From the NCBI GenBank assembly GCA_910579515.1, contig CAJTUV010000033.1, positions 1-39,984 of the forward strand: a DNA stretch of 39,984 nt. The letters are read 5' to 3'. Made by a program: the position numbers and the translations under genes. Below the pieces are notes generated by a model. That model saw only the letters and a program-made list of their open reading frames with translations. It had not been told where the DNA came from and did not search any database. Positions 5,448 through 13,620 of this stretch are shown in pieces. The stretch is from an uncultured Hungatella sp. (GTDB lineage Bacteria; Bacillota; Clostridia; Lachnospirales; Lachnospiraceae). Within the stretch, counting starts at the first letter, position 1. Each line of letters begins with the position of its first letter.

Positions 5448-7079
5448 TTACGAAAAATCAACAGCGTTTTCAAACACCTTCCGACCTGCCAAGTAAGTCG
5501 CACAAACTGGAATATCCTTAATCTTGTCCGGCTCCACTGTAAATGGATTTTGACCTAACACCACAAAATCCGCCATCATTCCTTTCTGAATACGCCCTTT
5601 TTTATCCTCCTCAAAGCTGGCCTTTGCGCCGCAGATCGTATAGCTGTCCAGAGCCTCCTGAACCGAAAACTGCTCTTCAGGCAGGTATGGCCCTATTTGG
5701 CCATGGAGTGTTGTTCTGGTTACTGCACACTGCATACTGGCTAAAGGATTCGGCGTTTCCACTGGGCAGTCCGTTCCATTGCTGACACATGCACCGCCCT
5801 TCATCAAAGATTTCCATCTGTAACTACTAAAAGCCAACTCCTTTCCTACTCTTTTTTCCACGATTTGAATATCATAATCCAGAAAGATTGTCTGTGCATA
5901 TACATGCAGATTTAACTCGCAAATCTTTTTTAACTGTTCTGGACGAGTGATCTGACAGTGAACAATCCCATGTCTGTGATCCTTTTTGGGAAAATCTAAA
6001 AGAGCTTTTTCATAAGCCTTCAGAACTCTGTCTAAGCAGGCATCCCCGATTGCGTGAACCGCTGTCTGCATTCTATGAGAGTTGGCATAGGATACCATCT
6101 CATCTAAAGTTTCCTGACTGAACACAGGGATTCCACAAGTAGACGGGCAATCTGCATATTCCCTGCTTAAATAGGCAGTCCTTGCGCCTAAAGCACCGTC
6201 TCCCAGCAGTTTTAAAGGTCCTATTCGAAACAAGTCCGTGCCGGCTCCAGTGCGATTCCCTGCCTCTACAAACTCTTTTAGTTCTGATAAGTCCGTAAAA
6301 TTACTCTGCTCATACACACGCACCGTTAATTCTCCAGCTTCCTCCAATTCCTGATATGCCTCGTTTATTTCCTTCCATGGCACCTTGCGAAACACACAGT
6401 AATCGTCCGACTGGCAGCTGGTGATTCCATAACTGTTTAATGCTCTGCAGCCTGCCAGAATCATCTGTTTCAATTCTTCTTTCTCTGGTGTCGGAATTGC
6501 TTTATATACCAAATCCATGGCATTATCAAAAAAGCGCCCGTCCAATATACCATTTTCAATTCCAATGCGTCCGCCCTCCGGCTGGTGTGTTTTTGTGGTC
6601 ACACCAAGAATCTCCAGCGCCCTGGTATTCACTACCAGGCAATGCCCACAGCTTCGAATCACGCAGACAGGATTCTCGGCAGAAACCTGATCCAGATCAA
6701 ATCGGTTCGGCATTCTGTCAGTATCAGAAAAATAGTCTTGGTTCCACCCTCTCCCCTGAATCCAGCCATCTTTTGTGTATGGATGGGAGGACTGAAACTC
6801 CCTTAAAGCATTCAGCATATCCGCCAGAGAATTTGTACGGTCTGCAAGCTGTGCTGTATTTAGCATACTTCCATATCCCAATAAGTGCATATGGCTGTCA
6901 TTAAATCCACTGCATACAAAACGTCCTTTTAAATCTACAAATGAGTCTCCCTCTACGGCCATTGCCATGGCCTCTTTACTGCTTCCGGCAAAAAGAAACA
7001 TGCAGTTCTCTACAACAAAAGCCTCTGCCAAAGGCAGGGCTCCTGTATAAACATCTCCATTATAATAAATCGTTTTCAT
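5448..7079 (-). CDS. Amidohydrolase family protein (YtcJ-like metal-dependent hydrolase)
   Basis: A 543-residue metal-dependent amidohydrolase. The N-terminal small beta domain (MKTIYYNGDVYTG) leads into the first metal motif His-x-His (NDSHMHLLGYG, about residue 60). Later conserved parts are the QGRGWNQDYF segment, HAIGDACLDRVL, the HCQIT strand and SNGTDCPVETPNPL near the C-terminus, then the returning beta domain (KKGRIQKGMMADFVVLGQNP). This pattern fits the amidohydrolase-3 group, whose substrates are mostly unknown N-acyl or amide compounds. It is the last gene of a minus-strand run and starts 3 bases after the fructokinase stop, so it is co-transcribed. The specific substrate cannot be told. 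Confidence 0.9.
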   Translation of the reverse strand: MKTIYYNGDVYTGALPLAEAFVVENCMFLFAGSSKEAMAMAVEGDSFVDLKGRFVCSGFNDSHMHLLGYGSMLNTAQLADRTNSLADMLNALREFQSSHPYTKDGWIQGRGWNQDYFSDTDRMPNRFDLDQVSAENPVCVIRSCGHCLVVNTRALEILGVTTKTHQPEGGRIGIENGILDGRFFDNAMDLVYKAIPTPEKEELKQMILAGCRALNSYGITSCQSDDYCVFRKVPWKEINEAYQELEEAGELTVRVYEQSNFTDLSELKEFVEAGNRTGAGTDLFRIGPLKLLGDGALGARTAYLSREYADCPSTCGIPVFSQETLDEMVSYANSHRMQTAVHAIGDACLDRVLKAYEKALLDFPKKDHRHGIVHCQITRPEQLKKICELNLHVYAQTIFLDYDIQIVEKRVGKELAFSSYRWKSLMKGGACVSNGTDCPVETPNPLASMQCAVTRTTLHGQIGPYLPEEQFSVQEALDSYTICGAKASFEEDKKGRIQKGMMADFVVLGQNPFTVEPDKIKDIPVCATYLAGRKVFENAVDFS

Positions 7080-7082
7080 AGT

Positions 7083-8036
7083 TTATTCCATTTCCGCCAA
7101 AGACGGATAGGAGGCAATCGCACCGTGCTTTGTCACACTTCTCCCACAGAATTTATTGGCAAATGTCAGGTACTGCGTCATCTTTTCTGAGCTTAAATCA
7201 GAAAGATCTTCTACTGTAACACCATCTCTGGCCATGCAGAATAAAAAGGCCCCGATAAAACCGTCTCCCGCCCCAGTCGTATCTACAGCAGTAACCTTTT
7301 CGGTTGGGGAGAAGGCAGAATGATGTTCTGTATAGCACTCTGCTCCATCTGCTCCTCTGGTATAAATCACTACCTTTGTGTTTCCCTGAAGAAGTTTTGG
7401 AAGCGCTGTCTTAATATCGGTTTCCCCTGTAATAAACTCCAGCTCCTCGTCAGAAATCTTCAGCACATGAGCCATAGGCGCAAATTCCCAGATTACATTT
7501 CGCAAAGCTTCCGGATTCTCCCAGAGAGCCAGCCGAATATTGGGATCAAAACTGATAACGGCTCTGCTTCGCAGTCCGCAGTCAATCGCCTTTTTATGGG
7601 CCTCCTTCATTGGAAAGTCTCCCAGAGAAACAGAGCAAAAGTGGAGTGCAAACACGTCTGTAAACCAAGAGTCCTCAATATCTTTAGCCTCCATCATCAT
7701 ATCCGCGCCAGGCTTACGATAAAAAGAAAACTCTCGATTTCCATCTTCCTTCAACGCCACAAAAGCAAGAGAGGTATTGGCCTTCTCAGTACGTTTTACA
7801 TGGCTGCAGTCAATCCCGCATTCTGTAAATTCTTCAACAATTTTATCTCCAAAGGGGTCTGCACCTAACTGGGTAATTAAAGCACCCTCTCCCCCCAGTT
7901 TTACATAAGCCCCGCATACATTGGCCGGAGCGCCTCCTACTTTAGGCTGAAATCCGCTTACATACCGCAGTTCTTTTCCAGACTCTTCTGGAATAAAGTC
8001 AATTAACGCCTCTCCGATTGCAAATAACTTTTTCAT
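7083..8036 (-). CDS. PfkB-family sugar kinase, probable fructokinase
   Basis: A 317-residue ribokinase/PfkB-fold kinase that probably phosphorylates fructose with ATP in the cytoplasm. Seen in sequence: the N-terminal GEALIDFIPEE, the substrate-side motif FQPKVGGAPANVCGAYVKLG, and the C-terminal signature DTTGAGDGFIGAFLF with its catalytic Asp. The combination GGAPANV plus the length points to fructokinase (ScrK-like) rather than ribokinase, but specificity cannot be proven. There is no sucrose transporter or hydrolase beside it. It lies between a shikimate-kinase-like gene and the amidohydrolase in one transcription unit. Confidence 0.88.
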   Translation of the reverse strand: MKKLFAIGEALIDFIPEESGKELRYVSGFQPKVGGAPANVCGAYVKLGGEGALITQLGADPFGDKIVEEFTECGIDCSHVKRTEKANTSLAFVALKEDGNREFSFYRKPGADMMMEAKDIEDSWFTDVFALHFCSVSLGDFPMKEAHKKAIDCGLRSRAVISFDPNIRLALWENPEALRNVIWEFAPMAHVLKISDEELEFITGETDIKTALPKLLQGNTKVVIYTRGADGAECYTEHHSAFSPTEKVTAVDTTGAGDGFIGAFLFCMARDGVTVEDLSDLSSEKMTQYLTFANKFCGRSVTKHGAIASYPSLAEME

Positions 8037-8064
8037 AAATAACGCACCTCCATCTTAACCTTTC

Positions 8065-8592
8065 TCATTTTCTTTTTATTATTTTCCCTTCCAGCATAAA
8101 ACGCAGTTCATCCACTGTCTCTCCAGTCGTTTTTCCGTCTTCCTCTATCGTAATGTCCGCATATCTCTCATAAAAGGGAATACGCTCACGGTATAGTTCC
8201 AAAGGCGTCATTCCATCCTTTATGGCCACGCCCCTGTCCTCCATATTTCTCAGCCGCTTTTTCAACTCGTCAAAACTCAGCTTTAAATAAACCACAAGGC
8301 TGATCTCTTTTAAATGCTTCATGGCTTGCTCTCCGTAAATCACACTTCCCCCAGGTGCAATCACAGACCTGAACGCCTCTAATTGAGCGTTGATCTGATT
8401 TTCGATTTCCAGAAATCGTTCCAGACCCTCTTCGGCGATAATCTCCTTTAAAAGCCTATTTTCACTTTCCTGAATGATCAGGTCTACATCAACAAAAGAA
8501 AAGCCCAGCCTCTTGGCCAAAAGCACTCCTACAGTACTTTTTCCTGATGCAGGCATACCGATCAGAGTAATATTTCGCACATACTTTTCCAT
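8065..8592 (-). CDS. Shikimate kinase-like P-loop kinase
   Basis: A 175-residue P-loop kinase. The Walker A motif is GMPASGKST (residues 12-20), followed by the shikimate-kinase-like DVD (FSFVDVDLII), the LERFLEIE helix, APGGSVIYGEQAM and the DRGVAI lid region. Canonical shikimate kinases carry G-G-G at 'stGGG'; here it is PGGS, and the D-x-D replaces D-x-D/E normally. It may be AroK or a relative with another small substrate. I prefer ATG 8592, which has AGGAGAG 5-6 bases upstream; a GTG at 8607 overlaps the preceding stop (GTGA) and is the alternative. No other aromatic-pathway genes are near. Confidence 0.8.
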   Translation of the reverse strand: MEKYVRNITLIGMPASGKSTVGVLLAKRLGFSFVDVDLIIQESENRLLKEIIAEEGLERFLEIENQINAQLEAFRSVIAPGGSVIYGEQAMKHLKEISLVVYLKLSFDELKKRLRNMEDRGVAIKDGMTPLELYRERIPFYERYADITIEEDGKTTGETVDELRFMLEGKIIKRK

Positions 8593-8603
8593 TTCTTCTC
8601 TCC

Positions 8604-9176
8604 TCACCTTTGCCTTTTCTTCGCCACAGAATATCCGAACTTTCCCAATCTCTCGCCCAATTCAAAATATTCTCCATGAGAATATGCTACTAATCCGGCG
8701 TCATTTAGATGAAATTTTCCTTTTTCATCCATATAAGCCTCATCGGCCGTAACGCCTAAAATCTCTGCAAGAAATAAATCATGGCTTCCCAGAGGAATAG
8801 TCTGAGACACTCTGCATTCCAGGTTAAGCGGGCTCTCCATAATCCCTGGCGCTTTTATCCATTTGGAAGGCAGCATATTTAAGTTCATCTCGGCAAATTT
8901 GTCCACATCCCTGCCAGATTTCACACCACAATAGTCCAAAGCATAGACCAGTTTCTTTGTAGCCAGATTGATCACAAACTCTCCTGTTTCCTTTAAAATT
9001 TCATAAGAATATCGTTCCTTTCGAACCGATATAGAAACCATCGGCGGATCTGAACATACTGTCCCAGCCCAGGCCACAGTTATAATATTAGGCTTTTCTC
9101 CTTCTCTTTTACAGCTAACCATTACTGCCGGTACTGGGTACAGCATATTTCCACCACGCCAATATTGCTTTGTCAT
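8604..9176 (-). CDS. Flavin reductase-like FMN-binding protein
   Basis: A 190-residue split-barrel flavoprotein of the flavin reductase-like family. Indicators are NMLYPVPAVMVSCKREGEKP, the NIITVAWAGTVCSDPPMVSI flavin-binding strand pair, the SYEILKETGEFVINLATKKL motif and DKFAEMNL. Such proteins reduce flavins or act as small FMN oxidoreductases, frequently in anaerobes with unknown partners. I start at ATG 9176, preceded by AAAGGGAGG at 6 bases; the longer start at 9197 has no such site. It sits 13 bases after the HicB-like gene's stop and runs into the shikimate-kinase-like gene, so it is part of the same operon. Confidence 0.88.
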   Translation of the reverse strand: MTKQYWRGGNMLYPVPAVMVSCKREGEKPNIITVAWAGTVCSDPPMVSISVRKERYSYEILKETGEFVINLATKKLVYALDYCGVKSGRDVDKFAEMNLNMLPSKWIKAPGIMESPLNLECRVSQTIPLGSHDLFLAEILGVTADEAYMDEKGKFHLNDAGLVAYSHGEYFELGERLGKFGYSVAKKRQR

Positions 9177-9189
9177 CTGCTGCCTCCCT

Positions 9190-9468
9190 TTAATCATTGT
9201 CTGGCAGCAGTTTTACCACAATCATCAACTGCCGTACAAAGCTTTTTTCATCAAGCTCCATATCTTCTACATGAGAAACCTCGGGAAGTTCTGGCTCCTC
9301 TTCTTCTAACTCCACGCAGATCCAATTATACGCCGCTTCCTTAGCGTTCTCTATCGCGTCCTCCAAATCTGGTCCGTCCGCCGTACAGTCTGCTAAATCT
9401 GGAAACTCTACATGGAATCCTTTTCCGTCTTTATGGGGCGTAAATACTGCCGGATAAATAAATGTCAC
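9190..9468 (-). CDS. HicB-family antitoxin-like protein without a HicA partner
   Basis: A 92-residue protein with the HicB fold: the N-terminal strand FIYPAVFTPHKDGKGFHVEF, the PDLADCTADGPDLEDAIENA motif and an amphipathic helix (AKEAAYNWICVELEEEE). The C-terminus replaces a DNA-binding domain with a short VRQLMIVVKLLP strand. HicB normally neutralises the HicA mRNA interferase, but no small HicA (about 60 residues) lies on either side. It is buried between the pyrophosphatase and flavin reductase genes, so it is probably a domesticated solitary HicB-like protein. Confidence 0.85.
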   Translation of the reverse strand: MTFIYPAVFTPHKDGKGFHVEFPDLADCTADGPDLEDAIENAKEAAYNWICVELEEEEPELPEVSHVEDMELDEKSFVRQLMIVVKLLPDND

Positions 9469-9486
9469 CGTTTTTGTGCCTCCTTC

Positions 9487-11163
9487 TCATTCCTGAAGTG
9501 CAAGAACAATCATCGGAACGAGCTGCTTCTTTCTGGATACTACTCCAGGCAGCTCTATGACTCCCTCTGTATCACTTTTTTGGGACGCCTCCTCATTTTC
9601 CATATGGAAGGCTCCAAAAATCATCTGCTCTGCTCCCTGTCCTTCACACAAGAGAGTCGTAGACTCTGTCAAAATATTTGTCAGCATAAAGAACATCATA
9701 TCCACACTGTGAGACTGATATGCCTTCTTTAAATATGATGTTAATTTGCCCTTTAACTGTTCCAGCTCCTGTCCGTTTAAAGAGCTGATCTGCCCTACTC
9801 CAAAAGAAATCTTCCCTGCTGTAAAACGCTTAAAATCCTGATAGAAAATTTCCTCTTCTGTTTTGTTCTTTAAGTTACTTCCCGCAGAAAACATGTCTAC
9901 AGCATAATCCTCTGGCTTAATTCCTGCAATCTCCGCCAGCTTTAGGGCGGCTTTCTTATCCACCTGAGTGCAGGTAGGAGAACGGAATAACAGCGTGTCC
10001 GAGATAATTGCGCTGCATAATAGCCCTGCAATTTTCTTCTCCACAGGAATCCCTGCTTCCTGATACATCTGGTAAATAATCGTAGCCGTACATCCTAATG
10101 GCTGATTTCTGAAAAATACAGGGGCAATGGTTTCAATGGTTCCCAATCTGTGATGATCGATAATCTCCATGATTCTAGCGTTTTCCACACCGTTTACAGC
10201 CTGAGAGCGCTCGTTATGATCTACCAGAATCAAAGATTTCCCCCTTGCACCCAAAAGGTTTCGCCTGGAAATCATTCCCTTATACTTTCCGTCTCTGTCC
10301 AAAATGGGAAAATCTCTGTGTCTTTTACTGGCCATCACGTCCTTTATCTCATCAATCACATCGGTCTCGTCAAAGGTGATAAGGTTTTCCGTCTTCATAA
10401 AATAGCTGATAGGCATACTCTGATTTACCAGACGTGCGGCCGTATACGTGTCATAAGGAGTCGAAATTACCGTACACCCCCGCTCCTGAGCCAGCTTTCT
10501 GATCGTGAGAGATACTCCCGCGCCTTCACAAACAATAATGCAGGCTGCTTCCATCTCAATGGCGCATAGCTGGGATTCATAGCGGTTACCTAAAATGACT
10601 AAATCATTTTTATTGATATAAAACTCCATCATATCTGGATTTGCCGCTGCAATCAGTACCTTTCCTTTGTCAAAATAGGCGTTCTCATCTCCCACAACTA
10701 AAGCGCCTTCCAAAGTTTCTATCATATTAGAATACTGGGTGTTGGCCTTGGAAAGAATGCTGCTGTCATAAACATTCATATAAGACTGAGCAATATCACT
10801 TACCGTAATCAGTCCCTCCAGTACATTATCCTCTGTCACTGCCGGAAGGGTCACCGCGTTGGCCTCCTGCATAGTATTCCAGGCTTTCTTTAAGGATATG
10901 TTCCGATTTACTCCTTTTATTTTTCGGATCTCTATATCCCGCACCTCTGTTTTTACATGTTCAATCAACTGAGGCGCTTCCACGCCAAAATAATTGAGCA
11001 CAAACTGAGTCTCTTCATTCACCTGTCCTGCCCGTCCTGGCTGAAATTCCTTTCCTGTAAGTGCTGCCTTGAGATTTGCATAGCAGATAGCAGAGCAGAT
11101 AGAATCTGTATCTGGATTTTTATGACCAATCACTATCGTTTTTTCTTTATTATAATCGTCCAT
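9487..11163 (-). CDS. Putative manganese-dependent inorganic pyrophosphatase with CBS and DRTGG domains
   Basis: A 558-residue DHH-family pyrophosphatase that splits PPi to phosphate. The catalytic DHH part is interrupted by a regulatory insert. Motifs: GHKNPDTDSICSAICY near the N-terminus, ILVDHNE, then EIIDHHRLG, and GCTATIIYQMYQEAG. Between them are a first CBS motif (LPAVTEDNVLEGLITVSDIA), a DRTGG-like region (VVGDENAYFDKGKVLIAAAN) and a second CBS motif (FPILDRDGKYKGMISRRNLL). In this family CBS domains bind adenine nucleotides and DRTGG binds diadenosine polyphosphates, adjusting activity. ATG 11163 is chosen for its GGGAG site seven bases upstream. It is the first gene of the six-gene run ending at 5448. 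Confidence 0.92.
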   Translation of the reverse strand: MDDYNKEKTIVIGHKNPDTDSICSAICYANLKAALTGKEFQPGRAGQVNEETQFVLNYFGVEAPQLIEHVKTEVRDIEIRKIKGVNRNISLKKAWNTMQEANAVTLPAVTEDNVLEGLITVSDIAQSYMNVYDSSILSKANTQYSNMIETLEGALVVGDENAYFDKGKVLIAAANPDMMEFYINKNDLVILGNRYESQLCAIEMEAACIIVCEGAGVSLTIRKLAQERGCTVISTPYDTYTAARLVNQSMPISYFMKTENLITFDETDVIDEIKDVMASKRHRDFPILDRDGKYKGMISRRNLLGARGKSLILVDHNERSQAVNGVENARIMEIIDHHRLGTIETIAPVFFRNQPLGCTATIIYQMYQEAGIPVEKKIAGLLCSAIISDTLLFRSPTCTQVDKKAALKLAEIAGIKPEDYAVDMFSAGSNLKNKTEEEIFYQDFKRFTAGKISFGVGQISSLNGQELEQLKGKLTSYLKKAYQSHSVDMMFFMLTNILTESTTLLCEGQGAEQMIFGAFHMENEEASQKSDTEGVIELPGVVSRKKQLVPMIVLALQE

Positions 11164-11209
11164 GTTCCAACTCCCTTTTTTCCTCCAAACAGGATTTTTA
11201 TGTCTGTTG

Positions 11210-12493
11210 TCATCTGGGAATTCTTCCAATCACAGCAGCCAGCTCCTTTTCTGGTATGATAGGCGAGTAGTAAGATCCCATCTGCATAGTACATCCAAAT
11301 TTATCCAGGAAATCCTTCTGCCTCTGGGTTTCTACTCCTTCCGCTATCACCTTTTTCTTCATCTTTTTTGCAATCTGCACAAGACCGCCAAACACCGGCG
11401 CATATCTAGCGCTGTTCTCCAGTTCTCCAACAAATGATCTGTTAAATTTCATCGTGTCCACAGGAAGATCAAAAATCCGGCTCAAGCCTGTGCTTCCAGA
11501 TCCAAAGTTACTTAAAATCAACTCGATGCCCCGCCAGGACAGCCCCTCCAGCAAGGTAGTCAGGTTTGCATAATAGGAAACTGCCGTATATTCGTCTATC
11601 TCAATCGCCAGCTTTTTGGCCGGGATTCTATAATCCTCAATAACACGCAGTACTTCCTTTAATAAGTCTCCCTGCTGAAACAGCATAGAGGAAACTGGCA
11701 AAGCGATAGACTCAAATTCTCTCTGTTCCCTTAAAAGTCCGGCAACTGCCGCCGCCGCCCGATCCAGAGCATAGTATTCCACCTGACGGATTTGCCCGGT
11801 ATCTTCCGCAATAGGCAGGTACTCTGCGCTGTCAACCATACCTAACTCCGGCACAAAAATCCTCATCTGAAATTCCGCCCGTGTAAAGCCTCTCATCTCT
11901 CTGTTATAAATGGGACGATAGCAAACCTCCACCTCATTTTTTAAAATAGCTGTGCTCAAATACTTGGCAATCTTCTGCCTTCTGATAAATTGCGTATGGA
12001 GTTCTTTGTCATAAACCACAGTCTGATTGCTGCCAATTTCTGCCCCATGAGCAACCGCCATATCCAGATACTTCAGAATTTCATTGACGCTGGTAGCATA
12101 GCCGGGGTAGGCGCACAACGCCATCTGTACTGTGCAAAAGCAGTCCGCTCCTCTTATGGTCCAGCTCTGGTTAAACCGTTCCATCAACTGTTCTACCATC
12201 CAGGCAGCATCTGCTATCGTTCTATTTTTCATGATGACAATAAACTCTACTCCCACGTACCGATAGACCACATTCCCTGTTTTCTGCTCCAGATAGTCCA
12301 GGATTGCCTCCAGCAGTTCGTCACAATATTCCATTCCAAACAAATCATTCATCCGTTTGAAATTCTCAATATATAGTTTCAATACAACCCCGTGACTGCG
12401 CATTGAAAACTGAGCTTCCAGATCCTTATAACAGGTTCTTCCATCATTCTGTTTCCTGACTTCTTTCGTTGTGACTTTTGTAAATGCTCCCAT
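11210..12493 (-). CDS. Degenerate GGDEF-EAL protein
   Basis: A 427-residue protein with a GGDEF-like domain (about 30-165) and an EAL domain (about 175-425) but no membrane segment or sensory domain. The GGDEF site reads RYVGVEF (78-84), so cyclase activity is unlikely. In the EAL domain the first Glu is present (EFQMR 207-211), EIDE is at 298-301 and AEGVE at 384-388, but the metal-binding Asp-Asp of DDFGTG is replaced by Ser-Asn (SNFGSG 328-333), and KID by KFN (349-351). By family knowledge such proteins do not hydrolyse cyclic-di-GMP and act as binders or protein-interaction modules. It starts with ATG 12493 after AGAGGAG, 46 bases upstream of the pyrophosphatase, so the two may share a transcript. 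Confidence 0.88.
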   Translation of the reverse strand: MGAFTKVTTKEVRKQNDGRTCYKDLEAQFSMRSHGVVLKLYIENFKRMNDLFGMEYCDELLEAILDYLEQKTGNVVYRYVGVEFIVIMKNRTIADAAWMVEQLMERFNQSWTIRGADCFCTVQMALCAYPGYATSVNEILKYLDMAVAHGAEIGSNQTVVYDKELHTQFIRRQKIAKYLSTAILKNEVEVCYRPIYNREMRGFTRAEFQMRIFVPELGMVDSAEYLPIAEDTGQIRQVEYYALDRAAAAVAGLLREQREFESIALPVSSMLFQQGDLLKEVLRVIEDYRIPAKKLAIEIDEYTAVSYYANLTTLLEGLSWRGIELILSNFGSGSTGLSRIFDLPVDTMKFNRSFVGELENSARYAPVFGGLVQIAKKMKKKVIAEGVETQRQKDFLDKFGCTMQMGSYYSPIIPEKELAAVIGRIPR

Positions 12494-12522
12494 ACGTCTT
12501 CTCCTCTAAAGTAATTGCCCTT

Positions 12523-12551
12523 AGTATACCACCTTTACTATAAATTGGACA
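12523..12551 (-). promoter_or_regulatory. Possible promoter of the GGDEF-EAL gene
   Basis: On the minus strand TATACT (complement at 12523-12528) lies 17 bases after a weak TGTCCA -35-like hexamer. It is 30 bases upstream of the start and downstream of the glucokinase terminator, where a new promoter would be needed. A 7-bp stem GGAAATT/AATTTCC lies just upstream (about 12554-12572). Confidence 0.4.
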
Positions 12552-12593
12552 GATGGAAATTTGCACAATTTCCCCACCTTACTTTTGCATACT

Positions 12594-12625
12594 TAAAATG
12601 GGCAGCCTCATCTTGGCCGCCCATT
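12594..12625 (-). terminator. Intrinsic terminator of glucokinase
   Basis: On the minus strand the stem AATGGGC-GGCC / GGCTGCCCATT (12597-12625, one mismatch) is followed by ATTTTAAG, beginning 5 bases after the glucokinase stop. It separates the glucokinase unit from the GGDEF-EAL/pyrophosphatase unit. Confidence 0.75.
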
Positions 12626-12629
12626 CCTT

Positions 12630-13574
12630 TTAGTTTAAAACCATCCTTGCCGCTCCATAAATCCCGGCATCGTTTCCCAGCTTTGCAAGACCAATCTTTG
12701 CTCTGTCCTGAGAAATAGCCACATAGGGCTTATAGTGCCTTTCAATAATATCAATCAAAAATTGTCCTGCTTTGGAGACTCCTCCGCCGATTACAAAAAT
12801 ATCCGGATCTACCGTTACTGCAATCTGAGAAAGAGCCACACCTAAATAATGGCCTACGGTTTCCATCACTTCTAATGCCAGCTTATCGCCTTCCTTGGCA
12901 GCGTCCAACACGTCCTTGGCAGTCAGCACCTCTTTCGCGGCACGAAGAACAGAGTGCTGGTCACAAGACGCCATTTTTCTTCTTGCCTCCCTTGCAATTC
13001 CTGTGGCAGAAGCCACCTGTTCCAGACAGCCCACACCGCCACAGTTGCAATGCTCGGTCTCCTCGTCCCGAATATGAATATGGCCAATCTCTCCGCCTAG
13101 TCCATGCCTTCCTGATAAAATCTTCTCGTCTAAAATCACGCCGCCGCCAACACCGGTTCCCAAGGTTACCATAACAATATCCGTATAGCCTTCGCCGCCG
13201 CCTTTCCACATCTCGCCCAAAGCCGCCACATTTGCATCATTACCGCAGAGAACCGGAATGTTGCCTAACAGATGACTTAATTCTTCGGACGGACGCCTGT
13301 CCTTCCACCCCAGGTTTACACACACTTCTACATAGCCGTCTTTTTTCACAGGCCCTGGCACTCCGAGTCCAGCACCGCATATCTGCTCCAATGAAATTTC
13401 CTCCTGCTTCAGAACCTCCAAAATAGAAGCAGCCACATCGTCTAATATGTATTTTCCCTGTTCCTCTTTTCTGGTAGGGATTTCCCACTTCTTTAACAAC
13501 TCTCCGCTTACTTCAAACAGGCCGATTTTTACCGTAGTCCCGCCTACATCTACGCCGATGCACTTTTTCTCCAT
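12630..13574 (-). CDS. glcK: ROK-family glucokinase
   Basis: A 314-residue ATP-dependent glucokinase of the ROK family, feeding glucose 6-phosphate into glycolysis. Seen: the phosphate-binding N-terminus (IGVDVGGTTVKIGLFE), GAGLGVPGPV, CGNDANVAALGEMWKG with the catalytic Asp, LGTGVGGGVILD, the ROK zinc motif CNCGGVGCLEQVAS with three cysteines and an upstream GGEIGHIHI His, and the C-terminal IFVIGGGVS. Full length. It starts 46 bases after the DUF5711 gene stop and is probably transcribed with it. Pgi, which uses its product, is encoded about 5 kb to the right but in a separate unit. Confidence 0.95.
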   Translation of the reverse strand: MEKKCIGVDVGGTTVKIGLFEVSGELLKKWEIPTRKEEQGKYILDDVAASILEVLKQEEISLEQICGAGLGVPGPVKKDGYVEVCVNLGWKDRRPSEELSHLLGNIPVLCGNDANVAALGEMWKGGGEGYTDIVMVTLGTGVGGGVILDEKILSGRHGLGGEIGHIHIRDEETEHCNCGGVGCLEQVASATGIAREARRKMASCDQHSVLRAAKEVLTAKDVLDAAKEGDKLALEVMETVGHYLGVALSQIAVTVDPDIFVIGGGVSKAGQFLIDIIERHYKPYVAISQDRAKIGLAKLGNDAGIYGAARMVLN

Positions 13575-13620
13575 AACCTTTTCCTCTTTTCTTATGAATT
13601 TCTTAAATTTTATCCTTTGA

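Noticed and set aside
6440..6904. A 154-residue + frame opposite the amidohydrolase
   Set aside because: Antisense shadow of a conserved enzyme; composition is Ser/Pro/Leu-rich without motifs.
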